17,118 bases of DNA. Source: Nitrososphaerota archaeon (GTDB lineage: Archaea > Thermoproteota > Nitrososphaeria > Nitrososphaerales > Gagatemarchaeaceae). Below are positions 1-6,492 of the stretch, in pieces. Within the stretch, counting starts at the first letter, position 1. The number at the start of each line of letters is the position of its first letter. The notes beneath the pieces are model-generated. The model was given only the letters and a program-made list of their open reading frames with translations. It was not told where the DNA came from and did not search any database. The translations under genes and the position numbers were made by a program. The stretch spans positions 1 through 17,118 of the forward strand of contig PLCG01000003.1 of NCBI GenBank assembly GCA_003135575.1, in the 5' to 3' direction.

Positions 1-14
1 CGGGCTGAACTAGT
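1..14 (+). repeat. Dispersed boundary repeat, right-hand tail only (copy 0)
   Basis: The first bases, CGGGCTGAACTAG, match the far right tail of the full-length repeat at 13002-13086 and of the copy at 13926-14006. The rest of this copy lies outside the window. The stop codon of the RelE-like gene follows about 15 nt later, the same arrangement as at other copies. Confidence 0.7.
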
Positions 15-28
15 CGCCCGAAGCGCGG

Positions 29-295
29 TCATCGGGTCCGGTACACGTGGTCGTGGTGATCGTAATCCTCCAGGACCACCGTCTTCCTCGCCTCATCGAT
101 CGAGAACAGCAGGACGTAGCTGCCGATGTGAACCCGCCTCTTGCCTGCGAGAGGAAAGCGGAGGGGCTTGTACGCGTGCGGGTCCGAGGCTATCTCCTCG
201 ATCTTCTTCGCTATCGCTTCCATCTGCTCGCTGTCTTTCCTGGCTAGCTTCTTGAACGCCCTGTCGAGGTGCTCCCTGATCTCGATGTCATACAT
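29..295 (-). CDS. RelE/ParE-superfamily toxin (mRNA interferase-like)
   Basis: This 88-residue protein looks like a RelE-family toxin, small proteins that cleave mRNA on the ribosome and inhibit translation until bound by an antitoxin. The sequence shows the usual order: an N-terminal helical hairpin rich in Lys/Arg/Glu (LDRAFKKLARKD, then KKIEEIASDP), a central basic strand segment (PLAGKRRVHIGSYVLLF), and a C-terminal acidic/His tail ending DHHDHVYRTR, typical of archaeal RelE proteins. The ATG directly follows the TGA of the upstream antitoxin gene with no gap, so the two are translationally coupled. The basic residues of the central segment are the likely RNA-contacting ones, by family knowledge. 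No truncation is visible. I am confident of the superfamily, less of the RelE versus ParE target. Confidence 0.85.
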   Translation of the reverse strand: MYDIEIREHLDRAFKKLARKDSEQMEAIAKKIEEIASDPHAYKPLRFPLAGKRRVHIGSYVLLFSIDEARKTVVLEDYDHHDHVYRTR

Positions 296-538
296 TCACT
301 TCAATCCGTATCTCTTCCTCAGTTCCCCGGTGGTCCCGATCCTGATGATCGGCTTCTTCTGAATCTCCATGAGCTTGCGTATGTACTCTGGCCTGAACTC
401 GGATTCTAGGACGATTTCCTTGTAGGACTTTGCCATCTGGTTGATGGCCTGGGACTTGTCCCTCAAGCCATATTGGGCCTTCAGGATGTTGATGACCTTG
501 TTGGCCTCCTCGTCGATGTCCACGATCGCCTTGACCAT
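296..538 (-). CDS. Antitoxin of the RelE-type pair (DUF2683-like)
   Basis: An 80-residue protein encoded directly upstream of the toxin, with its TGA abutting the toxin ATG. The N-terminus (MVKAIVDIDEEANKVINILK) followed by KSQAINQMAKSY resembles a ribbon-helix-helix or short DNA-binding fold: one strand, then two helices. The C-terminal half (EFRPEYIRKLMEIQKK onward) is extended and charged, as expected of the segment that wraps the toxin. From memory it matches the archaeal DUF2683-type antitoxins found next to RelE genes. It would neutralise the toxin and repress its own promoter; a 10-bp palindrome just upstream is a candidate operator. The ATG sits about 27 nt after a clear box A, so the message is probably leaderless. 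Confidence 0.75.
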   Translation of the reverse strand: MVKAIVDIDEEANKVINILKAQYGLRDKSQAINQMAKSYKEIVLESEFRPEYIRKLMEIQKKPIIRIGTTGELRKRYGLK

Positions 539-547
539 ATTAACATG

Positions 548-571
548 GTATTAATACGCCGATATTAAGCG
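548..571 (-). promoter_or_regulatory. Promoter and candidate operator of the toxin-antitoxin operon
   Basis: Read on the minus strand, GCTTAATATC (561-570) is a box-A-like element centred about 27 nt before the antitoxin ATG, which fits a leaderless transcript. Between it and the ATG lies the perfect 10-bp palindrome GTATTAATAC (548-557), placed where a bound antitoxin would block initiation. The promoter role is inferred from position and composition. Confidence 0.6.
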
Positions 572-580
572 TTGGGTTTG

Positions 581-607
581 GCCATGCATAAGGGTTCATT
601 GCGCGCC
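581..607 (+). repeat. Dispersed boundary repeat, copy A (left part only)
   Basis: GCCATGCATAAG followed by GGTTCATTGCGC matches the left half of the consensus exactly. The match stops after the GCGCC block, and the stop codon of the next minus-strand gene is at 624. The copy lies between the promoter of the toxin-antitoxin operon and the 3' end of the secreted-protein gene. Confidence 0.85.
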
Positions 608-623
608 TGAAGAACAGAGCAGC

Positions 624-1046
624 CTAGGCCGTTCGTCCGCATGCGAGGATAGAAACATTCGGAAGGGGCGACTCGTTATGGCCACCTTGAGGGCCGGTTA
701 CAGTCAGGACCAAGGTGATGTTGGACGAATCCAATTTCTCGGCGTCGGCGCAGAGTGCCAAGCCCTCATTGTGCGGCCCGCTAAGGGTTATCGACTTGGA
801 ATAGGCTCCGCTTCCGGTGACGGTCACATTGGCTCCGGTTGGGTTTGCGCCGCCGAGCCCATACGTGGTGTAACCTTGGTAACTGAGCTTCCATGGACCG
901 CTGTAGTTCACGGAGATTGTGAATGTGTGACTGTTCGGGATCAGAGAGGTTAGTTCGGAATAACCGTTCGTCTCGAGCAGGACGACTCCGCCGACTATGG
1001 CGACCGCTAGGATTCCTAGGACCACAGAATATGCGCGCTTGGCCAT
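624..1046 (-). CDS. Small secreted or membrane-anchored beta-rich protein
   Basis: A 140-residue protein of unknown function. Residues 1-24 are a basic start followed by one hydrophobic segment (VVLGILAVAIVGGVVLL), a signal anchor or uncleaved signal peptide. The rest should be extracellular: Gly/Ser/Thr-rich with alternating hydrophobic residues typical of a small beta sandwich, and with sequons NYS, NVT, NIT and NES. Two cysteines (in LALCAD and SILACG) could form a disulfide. The Cys plus following DSSNITLVLTV strand pattern recurs loosely in the larger secreted proteins at 9475-10239 and 10436-11251. It is a one-gene module between repeat copies A and B with its own box A. I do not recognise a named family. 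Confidence 0.7.
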   Translation of the reverse strand: MAKRAYSVVLGILAVAIVGGVVLLETNGYSELTSLIPNSHTFTISVNYSGPWKLSYQGYTTYGLGGANPTGANVTVTGSGAYSKSITLSGPHNEGLALCADAEKLDSSNITLVLTVTGPQGGHNESPLPNVSILACGRTA

Positions 1047-1073
1047 GCGGCATCCGATTCGAGCGCATGGTTT

Positions 1074-1096
1074 GGAATAAAGCTATGTCCGGATGG
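1074..1096 (-). promoter_or_regulatory. Box A and upstream GGAC element of the secreted-protein gene
   Basis: On the minus strand the stretch reads ATCCGGACATAG and then CTTTATTCC. CTTTATTC is a box-A-like element about 30 nt before the ATG at 1046. The CCGGAC just upstream recurs at three other promoters in this window (6324, 10239, 13796). Confidence 0.5.
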
Positions 1097-1147
1097 TCGG
1101 AACGGAGTAGAGAAGCGCGCGAGCTCCGCTGGGATAGAAAAATGGGC

Positions 1148-1203
1148 TTCGCCATGCATAAGGGATCATTGCGCCTCCGCCGAGGCATTTCACTCGCACG
1201 TTG
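1148..1203 (+). repeat. Dispersed boundary repeat, copy B
   Basis: Starts TTCGCCATGCATAAGGG, with A for T in the next block (ATCATTGCGCC), then CTCCGCCGAGGCATTTCAC and TCGCACGTTG. The match ends 4 nt before the TAG of the cyclase gene (1208-1210). Confidence 0.9.
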
Positions 1204-1207
1204 CCGT

Positions 1208-3148
1208 CTACTTCTGAAGCTCCTCGACCAAATTGATGAACCGCGGATCTTCTCCCAGGGCATCGACGAATACAGGGTCGGTCGTGACGTAGCTCAGCTG
1301 ACCTGACTTCTCTTCATATGCAACTTCGAGCCACGAAATCGCCTCGTCATTCTTTCCAAGCGCAGCGTAGACCGCCGCGATGTCCACTGCTGAAACGAAT
1401 CGTGTCTTCCTGCTCTCGAGAAGGTCATTAAGAATCCTCTTGGCTTCGGCTCCTTTTCCCGCGAGGGCATAAGCGACCGCCAGATCCGAGACAGCAGAAT
1501 CGCTCTTTCCTGATAGGGCGACCGCCTTTCTAAGAGTTGCAATTGCTTCATCGTGCCTCCCCAACTCCGTGAGGGCGAGTCCGAGATGAGCATACAAGTT
1601 GTAAAAATCTGGGAATATCTTCAATGACTCCTCGATCTCTTGCGTTGCTTCTTCGTAGCGTCCCATGCGAATGAGCATGCTTGAAGCTGCGGTGCTGATG
1701 ATGGGAGAGAGCGGATCCAAATCTCTCGCCCGCCTGATCTCATCTAATGCCTCGTCCAATCTCCCTGTGAGCGCGAGATTCATCGCAAGCCTGTGACGAG
1801 CAGAAGCGTTGCTTGGGTTAAGCTCGATGGCCTTCAGGAACTCCGTGGTGGATTGACCCCTTTTCCATTCGTTCCAGAGGACAGTCGCCATCCCAAGGTG
1901 CGCCTCTGAGAGACTCGGGTCGAGCTGCAGGGCCTTCTCTCCATACCTTCTTGCGATGGTCAATGCTTCTCTCGAGTCTACGAATCCGTAGTTGGCCCGC
2001 ATCGCTTGCGTGTCTGCCAGCAAGGAATAGGCAAGGGCGTAGGCGGGGTCCTTCTTGATCGCCTCTTCGAGATAGCGAATGGCCTTCTCCAGACTCTCCC
2101 TAGTTCTTTCGTTCCAGTGGTATTTCGCCTTCAGGTATAGGTTGTACGCATCCAGGTCTTCCGTCGCCTTCTTCTCAATGGCGTTCCTCTCACTTGGGAG
2201 CAGTCGTACTCTTAGCGCATCGGCGACCTGCTCGGCGATGTCGCTCTGCACCAAGAAGATGTCGGACAGATCCCTGTCGTAGTTTGAAGACCAGAGATGA
2301 TGGTCGGTGTTGGCGTCGATCAGCTGCGCGGTGACCCTGATTCGGCTTCCTGCCCGCCGGACGCTTCCCTCTACGATAGATCCAACGTTGAGCTCTCTTG
2401 CAATCTCGGCGATCTTCTTCTCCTTCATCTTGTAGGTCATGACAGAGGTCCTTGCTATGACCTCGAGTTCCCTGATTTGGCCAAGCCGGCCGATCAACTC
2501 CTCGGTCAACCCATCGGCAAAGTATTCGTTCTCCTTATCGGAACTGATGTTGACGAACGGGAGGACGGCAACCCTATGAGCCTCGAGAACTGAAGGCCGG
2601 GCGTCGCCTCCATTTTCTCCGTGCCCTTCCCATGGCATCTGAACCCTGTAGACTTGGATGAGTTCGCTCACGTTCTTCATCTCCTTCGCTCCAAGCGGGA
2701 TCAAGGGAGACACCTCCTTGTTTCGAACTTGTACGAATACCTGTTCTGAGATCACTATCCCCTCCGGAGGGGCGAGCGATTCGAGCCTCGACGCGATGTT
2801 TACTGCGTCGCCGAAGACATCGCCCGCTCTATGGATGACGTCTCCCAGATGGATACCTATTCTTATCCTAATCTTCTGCCCCTTCAACCCCTCAAAGTCG
2901 TGAAGTTGGGTCTGCATTTCCACGGCGCATCTAACGGCGTCCAGCGCGCTTCCAAACTCAACGAGAAAGGAATCACCTATGGTCTTTATCTCGCGACCAT
3001 GAAACTTTGGAAAGATGGGTCGCAGGAGGCCGTTGTGCCTTTCGAGCACCTTCATCGCCAATGATTCGTTGGCTTGGGTGAGGCCCGTGTAACCGACCAT
3101 GTCTGTGAACATGATTGCTGCGAGTCTTCGTTCATCTTCAGCCAACAT
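1208..3148 (-). CDS. Class III nucleotidyl cyclase with TolB-like and TPR domains
   Basis: This 646-residue cytoplasmic protein is predicted to make a cyclic nucleotide, most likely cAMP from ATP. Residues about 8-170 are the class III cyclase homology domain. All six canonical positions are visible: metal-binding Asp16 (FTDMVGYT) and Asp59 (IKTIGDSF), adenine-selecting Lys55 and Asp110 (GDVFGD), and transition-state Asn117 and Arg121 (VNIASRLE). Residues about 192-312 match the TolB-like/FlgO-type domain often found after such cyclases (VAVLPFVNISSD; FADGLTEELIGRL). From about 325 to the end there are roughly eight TPR units (for example GRYEEATQEIEESLKIFPD), a protein-docking surface. There is no membrane or receiver domain, so a partner binding the TPR or TolB-like part probably controls it. 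It is a single-gene module between copies B and C. No cyclic-nucleotide-binding effector is in the window. Confidence 0.92.
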   Translation of the reverse strand: MLAEDERRLAAIMFTDMVGYTGLTQANESLAMKVLERHNGLLRPIFPKFHGREIKTIGDSFLVEFGSALDAVRCAVEMQTQLHDFEGLKGQKIRIRIGIHLGDVIHRAGDVFGDAVNIASRLESLAPPEGIVISEQVFVQVRNKEVSPLIPLGAKEMKNVSELIQVYRVQMPWEGHGENGGDARPSVLEAHRVAVLPFVNISSDKENEYFADGLTEELIGRLGQIRELEVIARTSVMTYKMKEKKIAEIARELNVGSIVEGSVRRAGSRIRVTAQLIDANTDHHLWSSNYDRDLSDIFLVQSDIAEQVADALRVRLLPSERNAIEKKATEDLDAYNLYLKAKYHWNERTRESLEKAIRYLEEAIKKDPAYALAYSLLADTQAMRANYGFVDSREALTIARRYGEKALQLDPSLSEAHLGMATVLWNEWKRGQSTTEFLKAIELNPSNASARHRLAMNLALTGRLDEALDEIRRARDLDPLSPIISTAASSMLIRMGRYEEATQEIEESLKIFPDFYNLYAHLGLALTELGRHDEAIATLRKAVALSGKSDSAVSDLAVAYALAGKGAEAKRILNDLLESRKTRFVSAVDIAAVYAALGKNDEAISWLEVAYEEKSGQLSYVTTDPVFVDALGEDPRFINLVEELQK

Positions 3149-3180
3149 CAGGTCGCGTCAAGTCCCAGCGTGTTGGCCTC

Positions 3181-3191
3181 TGATAAAGAGA
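3181..3191 (-). promoter_or_regulatory. Box A of the cyclase gene
   Basis: TCTCTTTATCA on the minus strand is a box-A-like element centred about 38 nt before the ATG at 3148, leaving a leader of roughly 10 nt. Assigned from position and composition only. Confidence 0.45.
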
Positions 3192-3262
3192 ACGAGCCTG
3201 TGTCGCTTGCGATTCCTATTCGCCAGTGTGTTAGCTATCTCCCTTTCGCAAAATAGCAAGAT

Positions 3263-3313
3263 TTCGCCATGCATAAGGGTTCATTGCGCCTCCGCTGGGG
3301 CATCTCACTCGCG
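3263..3313 (+). repeat. Dispersed boundary repeat, copy C
   Basis: Starts TTCGCCATGCATAAGGG, continues TTCATTGCGCCTCCGCTGG and ends GGCATCTCACTCGCG. The match runs right up to the TAG stop (3314-3316) of the nuclease-like gene. Confidence 0.9.
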
Positions 3314-4204
3314 CTACTTCGGGAGCAGCCCTAACTTCTCAGCGAGCGCCCTCTCACGGGACCCTCTCGCGCGGTTCATGGTCCCCAACTCCCACCTGAG
3401 GTTCGGCAGCCTGTTGGGGTCGGGTCCCCCGGGCATCGAGAGGACCAGAGCTTCCTTGTGACCGATGTCGTATCCGGGAGGGTTCAGGACTGAAGGCTTC
3501 CTTGGTTTATTGAGGTACCCTTGGAACCAGTCCTGAACGTCTTGCGGTATGTTTGTGGGCATCTCCGGGTTCTGGCTCGCCTTCGCCTGCATTGCACTGA
3601 GCCACTTCTTGACGCTCTCAGGTGCGCTTCGGCCCGTCGCGCCCACCCTTGCAGGCCGTGGAATCCTTATCGACGGCCTGTCGCCTATCTGTATGAGTTC
3701 CAGCTGCTGCTTGAGCCAGGCCTCGGCCGTCTTCGGTCCCCCGCCGCTGCCCCCGACGCGCTCGCTCTGGTTCCTGAGCCACCCCAAGATGTGCTTCGGC
3801 ATGTTCCTAGGGTCTTCGCCTAACTGCTGGGTAGCTGCCGCCATCAGGTTCTTCGCGTCCTGCCTGAGCTGGGCTGCCTTTGCTGCGTCGGTTGCGATGA
3901 GCTGCTGCGCCTCCCTTTCAAGCAACTGCGATTTGACGACGTCTTCGGCAGCTTTGGTCCATTCCTTCTTGAAGAGGTTGCCCGCTTTTTGGAACAATTT
4001 GGTCCTCAGGACGACGTAGGCGCTCTTCATGAGGCCTTTTGTCTCCAGCTTCACCATCTCGGGCGTGACTACAGCGATGCCCTTGACGAACTTGCTCTCC
4101 TCGCTTGCCGCCTTGGTCACCGCCTTGGCCTCGGCTGGAGCCTTGCCTGCTATAGTCTCAAACAGCTTCTCCGCGCCTTTCTCTATCTTCTCAACTTTGG
4201 ACAT
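3314..4204 (-). CDS. Putative toxin with C-terminal GH-E/HNH-like nuclease domain
   Basis: A 296-residue protein in two parts. Residues about 1-130 are helical, Lys/Ala/Glu-rich and look like a linker (EKGAEKLFETIAGKAPAEAK and onward). The middle contains repeated Trp/Arg segments (ILGWLRNQSE, KKWLSAMQAK, VQDWFQGYL). The last about 55 residues carry YDIGHKEALV, then NRLPNLRWELGTMNRARGS. The order GH-x-E, a Pro/Asn loop, W-E, then N-R resembles HNH/Endo VII-type toxin domains such as GH-E, with His249, Glu251, Asn268 and Asn277 as candidate active-site residues. That points to a DNase/RNase effector, but the match is by eye. It is the last gene of a three-gene operon and is in the same reading frame as the preceding gene, separated only by TAG and one codon. 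No recognisable immunity gene follows; copy C does. Confidence 0.6.
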   Translation of the reverse strand: MSKVEKIEKGAEKLFETIAGKAPAEAKAVTKAASEESKFVKGIAVVTPEMVKLETKGLMKSAYVVLRTKLFQKAGNLFKKEWTKAAEDVVKSQLLEREAQQLIATDAAKAAQLRQDAKNLMAAATQQLGEDPRNMPKHILGWLRNQSERVGGSGGGPKTAEAWLKQQLELIQIGDRPSIRIPRPARVGATGRSAPESVKKWLSAMQAKASQNPEMPTNIPQDVQDWFQGYLNKPRKPSVLNPPGYDIGHKEALVLSMPGGPDPNRLPNLRWELGTMNRARGSRERALAEKLGLLPK

Positions 4205-4207
4205 TGT

Positions 4208-5155
4208 CTACTTCAGCACCTTCCTGACGAACTTTGTCGCCTTGCCGGCCTTCGACGCCTTGCCGACTATGTTTCCGATGAGTGGCACGCATTGGACTAC
4301 GGTCATAATGCTGTGCCCCATGAAGCCTCCCGCGGCTATGACGAATGCGTAGGTCCTCAGTCCCTCGCCCTTCTCGGCCATCGCCTTCAGTTTCGTCTCG
4401 GGCGTGCTTACCCAGATATCGGGCGACAGGAACCAAGAGGTCTGTTTCCATTCCCCATCTCCCGTCATGATGGCCACCATCTGGTCGGCATATTCGCCCG
4501 CGCTTTCATAGGACTCGTCGGGGCGTGGAATCACCCACTCGGTTATGACGTATTTGATGCCGTCTCCCAGTTCGGTGGCCATGCTCTTCATGAGATCCCC
4601 GAGGTCGGTCTTCGTGGGCGGGGCGAAGTCGCCGCCGAAGAACTTCCTCCGCCGGTCCGGTGTGAATATCTCCGCCAGGGGCGCGAAGGGGTCCTTCATG
4701 TCCACCATGCCCCAGGGTGGCGCGTCGAAGAGGTCCTTCCCTCCTGGCGCGTTGAGAAGCGCGTAGGGGTCGAAGTCGTAGACTTGGTGTTCCTTGCAGA
4801 TCGTTCCGCGGCGGTCGGGGTCGACGATGTTGAGATAGTCGTAAATCGAGTGAATGATCTCATCCTTCTTGTAGGGCAGCAGATCGGCTGCGTCTGCCTC
4901 CTTGAGGTACTGGAGGACTTCGTCGTAGATGTAGTCCAGGTCCCAGTCGTCCGTCTCGTAGTCCTTGTCCAAGAACGACGCGTCATTGTCGTCGAGCACG
5001 ACAATCTCCTTCTGGTCCTTGCTTGCCCTGAGGGCCGCCCGGGCGTCCCAGCCCAGAATCGCCGCCCTCGGGATGATCTTCAGCCGCCTTCGGTAGGTGA
5101 CCTGGTCGCCGGCCTGCTCTATGTCATAGGCGCCTTCGTCGGTCTCTTTGCTCAT
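4208..5155 (-). CDS. Unknown protein with hydrophobic, pretoxin-like C-terminus
   Basis: A 315-residue protein I cannot assign. Residues about 1-140 are very acidic (LDDNDASFLDKDYETDDWDL, then EVLQYLKEADAADLLPYKKD). The middle is Pro/Asp/Phe-rich (DPYALLNAPGGKDLFDAPPW). The last about 50 residues are hydrophobic and Gly/Ala/Lys-rich (YAFVIAAGGFMGHSIMTV, then VPLIGNIVGKASKAGKATKF). That tail resembles the pretoxin region preceding the toxin in bacterial polymorphic toxins. Its ATG overlaps the stop of the upstream gene (ATGA), and its TAG is followed by one codon and the in-frame ATG of the nuclease-like gene. Together the two could be halves of one ancestral toxin of about 610 residues, or two coupled subunits. 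Confidence 0.6.
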   Translation of the reverse strand: MSKETDEGAYDIEQAGDQVTYRRRLKIIPRAAILGWDARAALRASKDQKEIVVLDDNDASFLDKDYETDDWDLDYIYDEVLQYLKEADAADLLPYKKDEIIHSIYDYLNIVDPDRRGTICKEHQVYDFDPYALLNAPGGKDLFDAPPWGMVDMKDPFAPLAEIFTPDRRRKFFGGDFAPPTKTDLGDLMKSMATELGDGIKYVITEWVIPRPDESYESAGEYADQMVAIMTGDGEWKQTSWFLSPDIWVSTPETKLKAMAEKGEGLRTYAFVIAAGGFMGHSIMTVVQCVPLIGNIVGKASKAGKATKFVRKVLK

Positions 5156-6324
5156 GCTTCCACCATTGCTTTCTCTGTCACCATGATGGTGTCTTCTAGA
5201 TAGTCAAAGAACGGCCGGTCTCTGGTGAGTTTGTAGGTTCCGGGGCTGACGTCGAAGCTGTACTCTCCATTCGCGTCCGCGGTTTGTCTGACGACCGAGC
5301 CACTATCGCCTGTCAGGGTGACTTCCACTCCCTCTAGCGGGTTCACGAACTGGTCCGCGACGACTCCAGTTATGGCATACGACGCCTTGGTCTTGATTTC
5401 GACGGGCGCTCCGGGAGGCCGGGGCGGGGGTAAGAAGTCAATCTGGACCGACTCGGGGAAGACCATGCCCAGCACGAAGTTCGCCCAGAGCAGACGACAT
5501 TCGTCCAAGAGCTCTCCGACCTTTTTGCATGGGCCACACTTCAGGGACATCAGGAACTTGGCGAGGCGAATCTGCAGCGCGTCCATATCGTCAAGCCAAA
5601 TGGCCTGTTCGCGATTGATCTCCTTCGCCTCTGCGTTGAGGTTAATCGCCCTTCTTTCAAGATCGGCGTACTGCAGCTGAAGGGACTTGTACAAGGCCAC
5701 CAGTTTGGCTAGCATCAACTTCAGCATCTTTGCGGACGCGGGCTTGGAGGTCGTGCGAGCGTGATAATAGGCCCCTATCCCCGTCGTGTAGGTATTCAGG
5801 TCGTTGATGTACTGGTCTCTGTCCTGCTTCCAGGCGGTGACGCCCGCCTCGTGGTCGCTGTTCCTCTGGTGTATGTCGTCCATCGTCGTCGCGAGGTCGT
5901 CTCTTGCCTGGGATTCCCTAGCGTAGCACGTTGAACACCTCTTCTTCTCGATTTTCTTCTGCGCACTGGAGCAAGGCGGCTTTACGAGGTCGTGGCCGTA
6001 TATGTTGGGCTTGGGCTTCGGAGGTTTCGGCGGTACGGGTATGTCCGGCTGATCCTTTGCGGCTGCCTTCATGCCCTGGTTTGCAGCGAGCAGGCTGCGG
6101 AGGGATTGCAATGCCGCTCTTTGTGCGACCAGGGCATTGTAGGACGGGGCGGCTGCATCAGATTTGCCCGTCGCGGAGGTGATGGCCTGTTTGTAGTTCG
6201 CAAGAGAGGCGTGGTAGTCTTTAATCCAGTTGGCTAACTTCGACGCGAACTTCGGAATCGGGATGGTCGGAGGGGCTTTGACTGTTCGTCTGGTGGGTGA
6301 GTTGCGTTTCTCCTTCGCCGCCAT
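5152..6324 (-). CDS. Coiled-coil protein with six Cys and C-terminal carboxypeptidase-regulatory-like domain
   Basis: The first gene of the three-gene operon encodes 390 residues with no signal peptide. A basic, Pro-rich start is followed by helical segments, a Pro/Lys linker (about 92-107), and a long coiled-coil-like region (about 118-280) bracketed by two cysteine clusters: Cys118, Cys130, Cys133 and Cys263, Cys266, Cys276 (CSTC and CGPC pairs). The clusters could bind zinc or tie the helices into a hairpin. After a PPPRPPG linker, residues about 314-386 form a carboxypeptidase-regulatory-like beta sandwich (YAITGVVADQFVNPLEGVEV; TADANGEYSFDVSPGTY), a fold commonly used for binding at surfaces or in secreted machines. 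It overlaps the next gene by ATGA. A role as carrier, chaperone or immunity partner for the downstream nuclease-like protein is inference from the operon. Confidence 0.65.
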   Translation of the reverse strand: MAAKEKRNSPTRRTVKAPPTIPIPKFASKLANWIKDYHASLANYKQAITSATGKSDAAAPSYNALVAQRAALQSLRSLLAANQGMKAAAKDQPDIPVPPKPPKPKPNIYGHDLVKPPCSSAQKKIEKKRCSTCYARESQARDDLATTMDDIHQRNSDHEAGVTAWKQDRDQYINDLNTYTTGIGAYYHARTTSKPASAKMLKLMLAKLVALYKSLQLQYADLERRAINLNAEAKEINREQAIWLDDMDALQIRLAKFLMSLKCGPCKKVGELLDECRLLWANFVLGMVFPESVQIDFLPPPRPPGAPVEIKTKASYAITGVVADQFVNPLEGVEVTLTGDSGSVVRQTADANGEYSFDVSPGTYKLTRDRPFFDYLEDTIMVTEKAMVEA

Positions 6325-6340
6325 CTACAGGTTTGCCCCA

Positions 6341-6357
6341 CCAATACACGTCCGGAA
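6341..6357 (-). promoter_or_regulatory. Possible promoter of the three-gene operon
   Basis: On the minus strand TTCCGGACGTGTATTGG lies 17-33 nt before the ATG at 6324. TATTGG is a weak box A. The CCGGAC before it is shared with the promoters at 1046, 10239 and 13796. Confidence 0.35.
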
Positions 6358-6402
6358 GCTATTTCTGCTTTTGTCCTGTGCGTCTTCCAGATGGCCATTT
6401 AT

Positions 6403-6466
6403 GCCGTGCTAGAGTTCATTGCGCCTCCGCCGGCGCACTTCATTCACACGTTGAGCTATTGGTAGT
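6403..6466 (+). repeat. Dispersed boundary repeat, copy D
   Basis: A diverged left end (GCCGTGCTAGAG) is followed by TTCATTGCGCCTCCGCCGG, CGCACTTCATTCACACG and TTGAGCTATTGGTAGT. It lies between the promoter of the three-gene operon and the stop (6493) of the zinc-ribbon gene. Confidence 0.9.
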
Positions 6467-6492
6467 AGATGGAATCTGGTCGTCGGTGCTGC

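Noticed and set aside
1208..3148. The cyclase as a Pycsar-type pyrimidine cyclase defence gene
   Set aside because: The Lys55/Asp110 pair predicts adenine selection, the protein has TolB-like and TPR domains instead of the Pycsar layout, and no effector gene is adjacent.
4208..4210. TAG as a pyrrolysine codon joining the two operon genes
   Set aside because: TAG is used as the ordinary terminal stop for several genes in this window (624, 1208, 3314 and 13107), and no pyl genes are present.
3989..5203. 404-codon plus-strand open frame
   Set aside because: It is antisense to two genes of a tightly coupled operon, has a Val/Leu/Arg-rich composition typical of a shadow frame, and shows no family resemblance.
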